A stretch of 64,000 bases of DNA. It comes from Myxocyprinus asiaticus. Taxonomy: Eukaryota > Chordata > Actinopteri > Cypriniformes > Catostomidae. Location: contig NC_059346.1 in NCBI RefSeq assembly GCF_019703515.2, forward strand, positions 52,503,501 through 52,567,500. Reading direction: 5' to 3'. Both the position numbers and the translations under genes were made by a program. The notes under the pieces were generated by a model, which saw only the letters and a program-made list of their open reading frames with translations, was not told where the DNA came from and made no database searches. Shown one piece after another: positions 10,988 to 21,306 of the stretch (its first letter is position 1; each line of letters begins with the position of its first letter).

Positions 10988-11847
10988 CTATTTAAAAAAA
11001 AGGCACAAAATGCTCATTATTGAAATATAACTTTAATAGTAAAGAAAAATAATATGTATACTCAGGATTTCCCCTGTGTTGAAAACTGAACATTTACATA
11101 TTAACATATTTATTTGCAAGGGAATTTCTTGCATGTAGGAAATGAGAACTAAACTGGCAGCAGAAAATCTTCTAAACAGGAACTGTGTGAATGAGCAGTG
11201 AGTCAATGTCACAGTGACATTTCAGCATACGAGATCTTGAATACTGTCAGAATTTCCTTCACTACAAGAAACAAGAAGCAAAACTAAAGACTGAATTGAA
11301 CGCAGCTATTAAATTCTTTAAAGGCAAGGACAAGAGTTCATTTATAACAGGTATATCATTGTGTAAACGTGTAAAATTCCACACCTAAGTGCATGTTTTT
11401 ATGTAACATCTTATTATAAATGTTAAAAATGAGTCACCATTAGAAATGTCCCCACTGTAAATGGGCCATAAGAAATACTGCAGTTAGGACGTTTTTCAAA
11501 TATTCAGTAAAATGATTAATCATAGCCAGGGCCGTAGGGGTGAAAGGTGGTAATGATTCTAGGGGCCCACAGGTCCAGGTGGGCCCCACAACAAATTCTA
11601 AACTGTATTTTTTTAATAGGAAAGGGGCCCAAAGCAATATAAAGCCAGGGGCCCCAGAATACCCGGCTACGGCCCTGGTCATAGCAGTTGGCCAGCCTGA
11701 CATCCACTGAGGCAGAGGCAAAAGGCAAATAAAGAGAAGCCTCATCATTCAAATCTAAGTATAGTGGAAATATTATGATCAAGAGGAAGTTAGCTCGTGC
11801 TAGCTGAGCTCCAGTCTGAAGCGATGACATGCAAAAACAACACTTAC
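10988..11847 (-). other. atp6v1g1: atp6v1g1 intron 1
   Basis: The intron is about 860 bp, bounded by a GTAAGTG donor and an AAATAG acceptor on the minus strand. It carries one MITE (11527-11677). The remainder shows no recognisable element. Open frames that run through exon 1 into this intron are artefacts. Confidence 0.88.
11527..11677. mobile_element. hAT-like MITE in atp6v1g1 intron 1
   Basis: The ends CAGGGCCGTAGGGG and ...CCGGCTACGGCCCTG are inverted repeats of about 11-12 bp. Flanking 8-mers ATCATAGC (11519-11526) and GTCATAGC (11678-11685) agree at 7 of 8 positions. It is 151 bp long, GGGGCCC-rich and non-coding. Confidence 0.75.
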
Positions 11848-11929
11848 GTTTACGGGCTTCTGCGACCTTCTCTGCCGCTCGTTTCTCGGCTTGCAACAGC
11901 TGCTGGATGCCCTGAGACTGGCTCGCCAT
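11848..11929 (-). CDS. atp6v1g1: V-type proton ATPase subunit G, exon 1 (start)
   Basis: ATG at 11929 begins MASQSQGIQQLLQAEKRAA, the near-invariant N-terminus of vertebrate V-ATPase subunit G, and runs to EARK before a GTAAGTG donor at 11847. The exon holds 27 codons plus one base. The protein is a soluble cytosolic stalk subunit needed for V1-V0 coupling and acidification of lysosomes and endosomes. The start is fixed by family conservation. The upstream in-frame sequence on the minus strand (CCGTATTCAAGC before ATG) offers no better start. Splicing to exons 2 and 3 gives an unbroken 118-residue product. Confidence 0.95.
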
Positions 11930-12020
11930 GCTTGAATACGGGGTGTACGTGAAACACTGCGGAGGATGCTGGTGTTTTGCTGTGTGTATCTCCAGCAGTG
12001 GAGAAGGTCGACTGAGTGCG
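11930..12020 (-). promoter_or_regulatory. atp6v1g1: 5' UTR and proximal upstream region of atp6v1g1
   Basis: Only about 90 bp of non-repeat sequence separates the ATG from the end of a LINE. No TATA box is evident. Transcription start is unknown, and the assignment follows from position alone. Confidence 0.4.
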
Positions 12021-12556
12021 CGAGCGTCTTCTTCTTCTTGGACGTTTTATGGCGGTTGGCAAACCAGCTTTTGGTGCATATTCCTCCACCTACTGGGATG
12101 GAGTGTGGAGCATTGACGTAGAGGGAAAACTAATATATATATATATATATATATATAAAAGGGAACCAACAAACTACATGTTCATCTTAAATCCTAACCC
12201 TTAACTTTGTGTCTGAGATATTTAAAAAAATGTTGAACACTCTTACAGTTGTATCTTTGTTTAACAAATTCTGCAGTGAAAGCTGATTAACTCCTATATC
12301 TCAAAGTGCTTCTACAAGTTGTAGTCTTTCATTGTCATAACCTTTACACTTTATTAAACCATGCTCGACTGTTTCAGGAAGATCACATCTGACACAACAT
12401 CTGGATACATGTTTTCCAATCATATGTAGTGACTGGTTAAGAGCAGAATGCCCAATTCTGAGACGTGATATTATACTGTCTTCCCTTCTATACCCAAAAC
12501 TTCTCCTCTCGCTCCCAACTACTCTCTCGATATTATATAGATGACGTCCTTTATTC

Positions 12557-12916
12557 TCACTGTCCCATTTTCTTTGCTACATATCCTTTAATGAGCCTTT
12601 TTATTTCCAAATTACTCATTGGAACATTCAACTCTATGTCTGAGTGTTTTAATGCTTGTTTTGCTATTTGATCCACCACTTCATTTCCTTCTACCCCTAT
12701 ATGAGCGGGTACCCATACAAATGAGATAACTGTTGTTCTTGTTTGATGTATTCTGAACACACTTTGTAAAATATCTGATAAAAGATATCCTAGTTTCCTA
12801 GTTGATGATTTTCCACTCTTTAGACTTAATACTGCTGCAAAAGAGTCCGAACATATGACCACTTCAGGTATTTTGATCTCTTCCACCCACTGAATTGCCA
12901 GTAATATTGCAAGCAA
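12557..12916 (-). pseudogene. LINE RNase H domain remnant
   Basis: The 119-residue minus-strand frame shows RNase H landmarks. CSDSFAAVLSLKSGKSSTR carries the second catalytic Asp context. SFVWVPAHIGVEGNEVVDQI carries the WxPxHxGxxGNExxD motif with the final Asp. A preceding short segment (YTDGSKDPE-like, near 13010) is separated by stops. The enzyme would have removed RNA from the cDNA hybrid during retrotransposition. It is disrupted and lacks most of the RT, so it is a fossil. Confidence 0.78.
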
Positions 12917-13356
12917 TTCTGTTTATGGACTGATATATGATTAGATGTTCTTTTTGCTATTTTGTTCCTAAACCTTGGTATATACACTGCTGATGCTGTA
13001 TGTCTGTTTCAGGATCTTTAGATCCATCTGTATATTACTGATACATATTTCTGATCCAAATATTTATGTACTATTGTTTCTTTAGGTTCTTGTCTGTTTT
13101 TATCATTTATACTCACTAGAAACTGAAAGTCAACTGCAGGCATTGGGAATAGCCATGGGGGTGTTGCTGGCAATACTACAGTAGGGCAAACAGCACAGTT
13201 ACTTATTCCAATTTGTTGAGCCTCTTTATTTGCTTTCCATCCAAAGCTATTCAGATTGCATATATCTTTGAGAATGATGTATTCACCCTTACTTGAATGG
13301 TTCTATCAATTAAAAAATCCTTAATCCAATTATACATTTTTCCATTAATATTCATA

Positions 13357-13465
13357 TTACCCAGTTTGATTAAAAGTCCTTCCTTCCACATCATACGCTT
13401 TTTCCACATCTAAAAACACTCCAATTAATACTTCTTTATTGACCTGAGTCTTTCTTATATCAGAT
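13357..13465 (-). pseudogene. LINE reverse transcriptase fragment (motif A)
   Basis: The minus strand encodes VLIGVFLDVEKAYD, the RT motif A with its catalytic Asp. A frame change follows into a region resembling the next RT motif. The palm motifs B and C are missing. It continues the same element as the RNase H remnant. Confidence 0.65.
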
Positions 13466-13470
13466 TCTAA

Positions 13471-13760
13471 ACTTTGAGCGTCAGCTGACTGAGCGTCACG
13501 CTGTGATGATGATGGAGCGCTGGCGAAAATCACGTGACTGCACGAGATCGGTGTCGTGTCATAAACGTATATAACAGATAGGGGGCGTAACAGTAACACA
13601 GCTCCCTGTACACTGTATGTACATAGTGAAGATGGGAATTACCACCAGATGGACATGTATAGCCCAAGGAAGGGTCTGCCAAGCAGAGATTAAGCACTTG
13701 TGTTAGTGTTAAAGTGTAAAATATTAAAAAAGCTAAGGAGACTGGGAATGTAATGGATGG
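13471..13760. other. Non-repeat sequence between LINE and LTR, possible original atp6v1g1 promoter
   Basis: About 290 bp with no coding region. It is relatively GC-rich compared with its flanks and holds a TCACGTGAC site. If the LINE at 12021-13470 inserted between promoter and exon 1, this is where displaced promoter sequence would be. That is inference. Confidence 0.35.
13530..13538 (-). promoter_or_regulatory. CACGTG E-box, CLEAR-type candidate
   Basis: The minus strand reads GTCACGTGATT, matching nine positions of the GTCACGTGAC CLEAR consensus bound by TFEB and TFE3. V-ATPase subunit genes are established members of that network. Its position about 1.6 kb upstream of atp6v1g1 exon 1 is unusual unless the intervening LINE is a later insertion. 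Confidence 0.4.
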
Positions 13761-13830
13761 TGTAGAGTTATGTGGTATTTCTCTTTAAGTCACCGGTACC
13801 CCGGATGACGAGATCATAGTGAGTCTCCTC
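13761..13830 (+). repeat. Truncated 5' LTR of a Ty3/gypsy element
   Basis: This begins TGTAGAGTTATGTGGTATTT and matches the first 69 bp of the 3' LTR at 19250 with three differences. It stops abruptly at the 3' end of an L2-like LINE. The rest of the LTR, the primer-binding site, gag, protease and the start of RT are missing. Confidence 0.8.
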
Positions 13831-14609
13831 AAATCAAAATCAAACCGAACCACTTTTATTGTCACACAACCATATACACAAGTGCAACAGTGGGTGAAAG
13901 TCTTGGGTGCAGTTCCGAGCAACATAGTAGTCGTGACAGTGATGAGACATATACCAATTTACAATAAACATCAGATTTACACAACACAATTAAAGTCTAA
14001 TATACACATAATTACACATAACACAATATACAAATAATAAAATACAATGTACAGTATATAATACACACAATATAGAATACACATTATACACTAAAAATAG
14101 TATATAAAGTATATATAAAATATACAGTAGGTTGTATTGTACTGTATTGACATTCAGGCTGTCGGTTGATAGTAAGTTGCCAGTGTGTTGTTAAGAGAGA
14201 ATATAATATAATAATAATATAATTTATGACAGTCAGAGACAGTGAGATATAAGAGTAATAAAGTGCAGTGCTGGTGTAGATCCATGTGAGGATGTAGCGG
14301 TTCATTCCAAACTTCCTCAGCCATCTCAGGAAGAAGAGGCACTGATGAGCTTTCTTCACAACGGCTTCAGTGTGGACGGACCATGTGAGTTCCTCAGTGA
14401 TGTGGCCAGGAACTTGAAGCTGCTGACTCTCTCCATTGGTGCTCCATTGATGGTGATGGGACTGTGTTCTCTCTCTTCTCCTGAAGTCCACCACAAGCTC
14501 CTTTGTCTTACTGACATTGAGGGAGAGGTTGTGCTCCTGACACCAGTGTGTCAGAGTGTGCACCTCCTCTCTGTAGACTGTTTCATCATTGTCAGTGATC
14601 AGACCTAAC

Positions 14610-15756
14610 ACCGTCGTATCATCAGCAAACTTAATGATGGCATTGGAGCTATGTGTTGCCACACAGTCATGTGTGTACAGGGAATACAGCAGTGTGGGGC
14701 TCCAGTGTTGAGGGTCAGTGATGAGGAGATGTTGCTGCCCATTCTAACCACCTGGCGTCTGCTTGACAGGAAGTCCAGGATCCAGCTGCACAGCGAGCTG
14801 TTTAAGCCCAGAGCCCGGAGTTTCTCATCAAGCTTGGAGGGCACTATGGTGTTGAATACTGAGCTGTAGTCTACAAACAACATTCTCACATTAGTGTTTT
14901 TTTTTCCAGGTGGGAGAGAGCAGTGTGTAGTGTAGATGCAATGGCATCATCAGTGGAGCGGTTGTTGCGGTTAGCAAACTGCAATGGGTCTAGTGATGGA
15001 GGCAGCACAGAGCAGATGTAATCTCTGATTAGTCTCTCAAAGCATTTGCTGATGATGGGGGTCAGAGCAACAGGATGCCAGTCATTTAAGCTTTGGAACA
15101 GGCACAATGGTGGACGTTTTAAAGCATGTGGGGACTACAGACAAAGAGAGGGAAAGGTTGAAAATGTCTGTAAAAACACCAGCCAGTTGGTTCGTGCACG
15201 CTCTGATGACGTGGCCCGGAATGCCGTCTGGACCCGTGGCTTTGCGGATATTCACCCATCGGAAGGATCGGGTTACATCCGCTACAGAGACAGAGAGTGG
15301 ACTAACCTCTGTAAGAGCTCTCTCCGCGAGGGCGGTGTTATTTCCCTCAAAACAAGCATAAAAAGTATTTAGCTCATCCGGGAGAGAGGCAGTGGTGTTC
15401 ACGGCGGAGTTTTTATTCCCTTTAAAGTCCATGATGATGTTAATTCCCTGCCACATGCTTCTAGAGTTGGTGGTGTTAAACTGTCCTTCAATCTTGTTCC
15501 TGTACTGGCGTTTTGCTGTTCTGATAGTTTTTCGGAGGGCATAACTGGCTTGTTTATGCTCCTCCGCCTTCCCGGAATTAAAAGCGGAGGTCCGCACATT
15601 AAGTGCCGTGTGAACATCGCTATTAATCCATGGATTATGGTTCAGATAGATCCGTGTTGTTCTGGTCGAAACGATGTCCTCTACGCACTTTCTGATGAAA
15701 CACATTACGATATCAGCGTAAAGCTCGATGTCGTCATCAGAGGCGGACCAGAACAT
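14610..15756 (-). pseudogene. LINE reverse transcriptase (L2-like), frameshifted
   Basis: Three minus-strand frames cover it. 15756-15082 includes the template-grip motif [16 protein letters not shown]. 15107-14886 includes [18 protein letters not shown]. 14889-14605 and 14662-14084 include motif A LFVDYSSVFNTI and motif C FADDTTVLG. The catalytic aspartates are intact, but at least three frame breaks separate the motifs. The element is inferred to have been replication-competent before decay. Confidence 0.82.
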
Positions 15757-15825
15757 CTCCCAGTCTGCGTGATCAAAACAGTCTTGTAGCGTAGAGTCTG
15801 ATTGGTCCGACCAGCACTGGATCGT

Positions 15826-16470
15826 TCAGAGGGTGGGTCCTTCCTGTTTCAGTTTCTGCCTGTAAGCGGGCAGAAGCAGAATGGAAGAGTGGTCCAATTT
15901 GCCAAATGGTGGGCGGGGGAGGGATTTGTAGCCATCCTGGAAGGGAGAGTAGCAATGGTCCAAAACCCAGTCCCCTCGTGTGTTAAAACTAATGTGTTGG
16001 TGGTATTTTGGTGTGACTGATTTGAAACTGGCTTTATTAAAGTCCCCGGTCACAATGAATGCGGCCTCAGGGTGCGCGGTTTCCTGTTTGCTTATAATCC
16101 CATACAGTTCCTTGAGTGCCCGGTCTGTGTCGGCTTGTGGTGGGATATACACAGCTGTGATAATGACCGCTGTGAATTCCCTCGTTAGCCAGAATGGTCG
16201 ACACAGAAGCATGAGAAATTCCAGATCAGGAGAACAGAGAGACTTGATAGAATGTACGTTCCTCTGATCACACCAGGATTTGTTGATCATAAAACATACA
16301 CCACCACCTCTGCTTTTACCTGAGAGGTCTTTCGCTCTGTCCGCTCGGTGCATGGAGAACCCCACAGGTTCAATGGCTGAGTCTGGAATCTCCGCAGATA
16401 TCCAAGTTTCTGTAAGGCAGATAATGCAGCAGTCCCTCGTCTCTCGTTGGAAAGAGATCCGCGCTTTCAT
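15826..16470 (-). pseudogene. LINE endonuclease domain (L2-like)
   Basis: A 214-residue frame begins MKARISFQRETRDCCIICLT. Catalytic motifs of the APE-type endonuclease are present: CLTETW (Glu), TGDFN (Asp and Asn) and a final DHSS (Asp-His). This domain nicks target DNA to prime reverse transcription. It is the best preserved part of the element, and an upstream stop separates it from the N-terminal segment. Confidence 0.8.
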
Positions 16471-16845
16471 CTCACAGAGCTTGTTATCCAGAGACTGAAC
16501 ATTTGCCAGTAGAGTACTGGGTAGCGGGGGTCGATTTGTGCAGCGTCTTACTCTGATGAGAACGCCATATTTCCCCTTTTCCTCCTGCGTTTCCGCAGCC
16601 GTGCAGACCAGACAAAGGGCTCCGCTTGCGTGTTTGTAAACAGCGGGTCAGCATTGAGGAATTTGAAGTCCGGTTTATGGTGTGTAATTGCTGAACCAAT
16701 GTCCAAAAGTGTTTGTCTGTCGTAGACAATAAGGCAGACAACATCCAAGACAAAAAACATAAGAATTGTAAACAAAACAAACAAAACACTACCATGTTGC
16801 GTCGGAGCTCGCAACGCAGCAGCCATACTCGGCGCCATCTTGAGC

Positions 16846-17230
16846 CCAATACAATCTCAACAGGCAGTGAGGTCTTTCAGAGATCAATGGAACAATTGTT
16901 TGCTGGACAGCCTTGTGAAATTGAGTTGACAATATTCTCATCTGGGGCCGGACGCATGAAGAACACGACGATCATTTGCGACAGGTACTGAACAAAATTC
17001 GTGCCATTAACATGAAACTCAACCCTGACAAATGCAGGTTCAGAGTCAGTTCGGTCCATTACATTGGTCACCTGCTAACTGCTGATGGTGTCAAACCTGA
17101 CCCTGAAAAAATTAAAGCAGTATGTGACATGCCAACACCTCAGGACAAACAAGCACTGGAGCAGTTTTTGGGCATGACAAATTATTATCAAAATTCATTC
17201 CCCAGTACAGTGACATCACTGGTTCTTTGA
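16846..17230 (+). pseudogene. Gypsy reverse transcriptase, C-terminal part
   Basis: It starts in the fingers/palm region (EVFQRSMEQLFAGQPCEI), frameshifts, then continues in the 16976-17230 frame with LNPDKCRF, YIGHLLTADGV and a thumb/connection start ALEQFLGMTNYY. At the catalytic box the readable frame has VDN where active enzymes have (Y)VDD, so a catalytic aspartate is lost in addition to the frameshift. Confidence 0.8.
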
Positions 17231-17781
17231 GACAGTTGCTTCATCAGGATTCGGAGTGGTGCTGGCATGAGACTCATGATGAGGCTTTTGCAAGACTGAA
17301 ACAAGCTTTGACAAACCCCCCAGTTTTGCAGTATTTTGATACGTCCATACCAGTTGTTCACTCGGCGGATGCCTCCCAACATGGCCTTGGTGCAGTATGC
17401 TTACAGCAAGGACGGCCTGTGGCATTTGCATCACGGGCCCTCACACCCACTGAGTCCCGTTACGCTCAAATTGAAAAAGAAATGCTGGCACTCGTGTTTG
17501 CGACAAAAAAATTCCATGATTTTATCTATGGCCGCCCTGTCACTGTAGAAGCTGATCATCAGCCCTTGATAACCATATTAAAGAACCCACTGCACAGGGC
17601 CTCACCCCGCTTACAGGGTATGATGATGAAACTGCATCGTTACTACCTAGATGTGATCTTCAAACGTGGTAAGGAGTTATTTGTGGCTGATGCCTTGTCC
17701 CAGGCCCACCTCTCCACGTCTGACCCACAACTCACTGATGACCTGCTGGAGGTCATGACATACTATCTTCCTGTCATATAG
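17227..17781 (+). pseudogene. Gypsy RNase H domain
   Basis: The 184-residue frame contains VVHSADASQHGLGAVCLQQ (first Asp), ESRYAQIEKEMLALVFATKK (Glu) and VEADHQPL (Asp), in the usual spacing for Ty3/gypsy RNase H. It ends KRGKELFVADALSQA, the tether leading to integrase, where most relatives have ADALSRA. It is read in a different frame from RT. Confidence 0.85.
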
Positions 17782-17798
17782 ATGAACTCAGGGCTGCT

Positions 17799-18251
17799 GT
17801 GCAAAAAGACGTCACATGCCAACAGCTTTCTAATATGATTAGGAATGGCTGGCCAGCCACCTCAAAAGAACTTCCGTATTCCTTGCGTCCCTTCTTTTCA
17901 ATGAGAGATAAGCTGACCATTCAGGATGACTTGCTGCTTCGTGGGGAGAGATTTATTATCCCATCCACACTGCAACATTTTTATGTTGGCCAGCTACATA
18001 AGGGCCATCCTGGCATTACAGCGACAAAGAGCAGGGCTAAGGAAATGATGTACTGGCCATCGATGTACATTGATATTGACACTGAAATCTCTCGTTGTGC
18101 ACCCTGCAATGCACTCAAACCTCATCAGAAGAAAGAACCACTGCAGCTGCATGAAATTCCGGATCTTCCCTGGTCTTTCATGGCTGCTGACCTGTTTGAT
18201 TGGCATGGAAAAACACATTTAGTCCTTGCTGACATGAGAAGCATGTCCTGA
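17799..18251 (+). pseudogene. Gypsy integrase, zinc-binding and N-terminal core
   Basis: It has the HHCC zinc-binding module (LHKGHPGITATKSRAKEMMYW and CAPCNALKP) followed by the core start WSFMAADLFDWHGK, which contains the first catalytic Asp. A 16-bp sequence repeated at 18229-18244 and 18248-18263 (19-bp offset) breaks the frame at the end of this segment. Confidence 0.85.
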
Positions 18252-18252
18252 C

Positions 18253-18894
18253 ATGAGAAGCATCACAGTCATTGCGAAGCTGAAAAGACATTTCGCAGTA
18301 CATTGTATCCCGCACACTCTAATGACTGATAATGCTACTCAGTTTGTGTGCAAGGAGTTTGCAGATTTTGCACACATATGGGACTTTAAGCATATTCGCA
18401 GCAGCCCTCACTATCCCCAATCCAATGGATTGGCTGAGAGTGTGGTCAGATCTGCCAAGCATCTTCTGGAAAAATGCTACCGTGACCATACTGACATCCA
18501 TGCTGCTCTTCTCCATGTTCGTAATCTTCCCCGAGATGGCTTACCATCCCCTGCACAACACCTTTTTTCCAGGCAAACAAGGACCTTCTTCCCAGTGACC
18601 ATGGCAATGCTTCAGCCTGTTGTCCACACAAACGTAAAAGAAACTATCACAAAACAAAGAATAAGGGGGAAAGACTATTATGATAGAAATGCTCATCAGC
18701 TCCCTGCACTGAAGCCAGGGCAAACTGTCAGGATGCAGACAGCACCTGGTTTTGACAGACTAGCAATTGTGAATTCCCCTGCCCAGCAACCAAATAGCTA
18801 CGTCATCACATCACAAGGTGCCAAGTACATTAGGAACAGACAACATCTCCTCCACGTCTCAGAATCCCCCAGTAGGGGGATGATCTCCCAGTAG
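18253..18894 (+). pseudogene. Gypsy integrase, catalytic core and C-terminal region
   Basis: It continues the core with TDNATQF (second catalytic Asp) and SPHYPQSNGLAESVVRSAK (catalytic Glu), then a C-terminal region with KPGQTVRMQ. The D-D-E residues are all readable, but the frame is separated from the N-terminal half by the local duplication. Confidence 0.85.
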
Positions 18895-19249
18895 TGACTA
18901 ATGCTGGGGCACTCACAACACCATTCAATACTGAGGGGCCCATGCAGCAACCACAGTCTCCTAAAGTGGATTGTTACACTGACACAGATGGCAAACATTC
19001 AGTGGTGACTCGTTCTGGAAGAGTCAGCCGTCCTAACCAACATTACAAAGACTATGTTATGACCTGATTGAAATGTGCTATGCACTCCTATATTTCATCA
19101 GGCATGTTATTCACATGTTATGTGATTTTGGTGCAGTCAGGTGTTCCTCCTTTATTGCACCTGTTTTTTGTTATCAGATGTCATGTTGTTGGTTATACTT
19201 AATTTTGTCTTTTGCACTTTCATTTTGTCTCCCACTAAAAGATGGGGGA

Positions 19250-19391
19250 CGTAGAGTTATGTGGTATTTCTCTTTAAGTCACCGGTACCCCGGATGACGT
19301 GATCACAGTGAGTCTCCTGTGGAGTGAAGGCGCACAGGTGGAGAATAAACATTTGTACGGATCAAGACTGCTTCTGTGTTTCTGTCCATCA
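19250..19391 (+). repeat. 3' LTR of the gypsy element
   Basis: It begins CGTAGAGTTATGTGG (the TGTAGAG of the 5' stub with its first base changed) and ends TCTGTCCATCA. It contains an AATAAA signal (GAGAATAAACATTTG). About 142 bp long, short for gypsy LTRs. No convincing target duplication was found. Confidence 0.7.
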
Positions 19392-19708
19392 AAAATGTAC
19401 AGATTGTTTAATTCTTTGGTTCTTTCCATGAATGGTGGCTGGTAGGAAAATTATTGCCCTGATCCCATTTTAAGCTCTTCCTCTCAGAGAGAGAGATCAA
19501 TATGTAACTTTCAGTGCTGGGTTACAGGTAAACACATAGGCCTACCTGCGTGACAAAAAGTGCTGGGAGCATTGAGGTTAATTAAAACTTTAAACCAAAC
19601 CTAAATGTGAACCTACCCGACATTGAGAAAATAAAATGACCTTTGCAACTGGTCAGTTGACAAATATAAACAATTAATCTTTTAACAGGAAATAAAATCT
19701 CCAAAAAG

Positions 19709-20200
19709 GAATATTCCGGGTTCAGTACAAGTTAAGCTCAATCGACAGCATTTGTGGCATATTGTTGATTAGCACACAAATAATTACGACTTATATCGTC
19801 TTTAAAAAAAAACATTAAAAAAAAATTTGAAGGTTACAGTCAGGCACTTACAATGGAAGTGATTGGAGCCAATTTTTGGAGGGTATAATTTCATAAAAGC
19901 ACATGCATTAATTATTCTGTTAAAACTTGTGCATTATTTTGAGCTGTAAAGTTGTTCAAATTGTCATTTGAGAGTTTTAGGGTTTACAGTGTTATGTTGT
20001 CATGCAATGAAGTTGTAAAATTGGCTACATCTTTACACAGAAAAGGTTAGTGAGTGATTTTATCACACTAAAATCATGTTAACACGCATATTGTTCACGT
20101 CTTGTGTCTATACTTTTGAAACAGTGAGTATTTTAATGTTTACAGATTGTCCCCATTCACTTCCATTGTAAGTGCCTCATTATAACCCAGATATTTGAAG
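19709..20200. mobile_element. Longer relative of the ATTCCGGGTT inverted-repeat element
   Basis: It starts ATATTCCGGGTTCAGTACAAG as at 5406 and continues with the same AAGCTCAATCGACAGC block. The right end resembles CACTTCCATTGTAAGTGCC-type terminal sequence and is not clearly delimited. Non-coding. The 19392-19708 stretch before it shows nothing recognisable. Confidence 0.55.
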
Positions 20201-20233
20201 TGCCACTGCCACCTGGGATGTAAGGAGTCCCGT

Positions 20234-20700
20234 GTACACAGATCAGCCACAACATTAAAACCACCAAAACAGCGCCAACCCACATCTCAGAATAGCATTC
20301 TTAGATGCTATTCTTCTCACCACAATTGTACAGAGCGGTTATCCGAGTTACCGTAGACTTTGTCAGTTTGAACCAGTCTGGCCATTCTCTGTTGAACTCT
20401 CTCATCAACAAGGCGTTTCCATCCACAGAACTGCCGCTCACTGGATGTTTTTTGTTTTTGGCACCATTCGGAGTAAATTCTAGAGACTGTTGTGTGTGAA
20501 AATCACAGGAGATCAGCAGTCACAGAAATACTCAAACCAGCCCGTCTGGCACCAACAATCATGCTACGGTCCAAATCACTGAGATCACATTTTTTCCCCA
20601 TTCTGATAGTTGTCGTGAACATTAACTGAAGCTCCTGACCCATATCTGCATGATTTTATGCACTGCACTGCTGCCACATTATTGGCTGATTAGATAATTG
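20234..20700 (-). mobile_element. Tc1-like transposon remnant, transposase N-terminus
   Basis: It has the ATCAGCCACAACATTAAAACC end also found at 48672. On the minus strand from ATG at 20601 it encodes MGKKCDLSDLDRSMIVGARR, then helix-turn-helix residues interrupted by a stop, then HTTVSRIYSEW. The catalytic domain is missing. The family is distinct from the 48671 element despite similar termini. Confidence 0.7.
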
Positions 20701-21231
20701 CATGGATGATTCACTTGCATTGTATGGACCTACAGAGCTGAGATATTCTTCTAAAAATCTTGAGGGTGAATAAATTGAGATAATTAAAATTTTTGGGTGA
20801 ACTATCTCTTTAATCTTTGTCTTGTTTTAAAGTAAAAATATCTAAACATCCAATTTACCTGAGAAACAATTGTATAAGATATTATTATATATGACAGAGA
20901 ACAGGCCTAAATCTTGAATAGAAGTGTATTATTCTCACACCATTGTTAAATTATTTTTTAATGCTTTATGCATAAACCTAACCTAATTTATGCAGTTTTG
21001 CTTCTACTTTAAAAAAAAATCATTTTAAGTATGTTTTATAATTTTTTTTTTTAATTAACATTTTTATTGATTCATATGCACATGACAGTGGAAAAAACTC
21101 AACACATATATAAAGAATCAACATTTTACATTTAAACCCTACTAATACAATCCCACCCTGACCCCTAACGAACACCCCTGTGGTCTCACATAACACACAC
21201 ACAATCCAAAAAAATAAAAATAAAAATATAA

Positions 21232-21306
<75 letters not shown>

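Larger units (their letters stand above)
12021..13470 (-). mobile_element. 5'-truncated I-clade-like LINE with RNase H
   Basis: On the minus strand the order is a reverse-transcriptase motif A region (13450-13357, GVFLDVEKAYD), a large internal deletion, an RNase H domain (12916-12557) and then a non-coding 3' region. The 3' end reads GCCATAAAACGTCC followed by an AAGAAGAAGAAG tail at about 12040-12027. Having RNase H after RT and a short tandem-repeat 3' tail fits the I superclade. The element lies directly upstream of atp6v1g1 exon 1 in the same orientation. A (TA) run at about 12132-12157 interrupts its 3' region. Confidence 0.7.
13831..16845 (-). mobile_element. L2-like LINE, near full length, disrupted, inserted in the gypsy element
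   Basis: The minus-strand order is a short hydrophobic N-terminal segment (from 16838), a basic linker, an apurinic-type endonuclease (16470-15826), a reverse transcriptase (15756-14610) and a C-terminal segment. The 3' end lies at 13831-13850 with an AAATCAAAATCAAACC-type repeat tail. Its 5' end has an AAGATGGCGCCGAG-like start at about 16843. Frames shift near 15085, 14890 and 14650, so it is inactive. No target duplication is seen around it, consistent with loss of neighbouring gypsy sequence. Confidence 0.85.
16846..19391 (+). mobile_element. Ty3/gypsy LTR retrotransposon, 3' half with 3' LTR
   Basis: From inside RT through RNase H and integrase to a polypurine tract (AAAAGATGGGGGA ending about 19249) and the 3' LTR. 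Domain order RT-RNase H-integrase is the standard Ty3/gypsy order, unlike the element at 38.3-41.1 kb. The 5' half has been replaced by the L2-like LINE. Multiple frameshifts make it inactive. Confidence 0.85.

Noticed and set aside
11440..11929. A 137-codon minus-strand frame beginning with the atp6v1g1 start
   Set aside because: It reads through the exon 1 splice donor into intron 1 and a MITE. The family protein requires splicing at 11848.
12016..12204. Small plus-strand frames upstream of atp6v1g1 considered as a divergent gene
   Set aside because: They cover the LINE 3' end and a TA run, and lack motifs.
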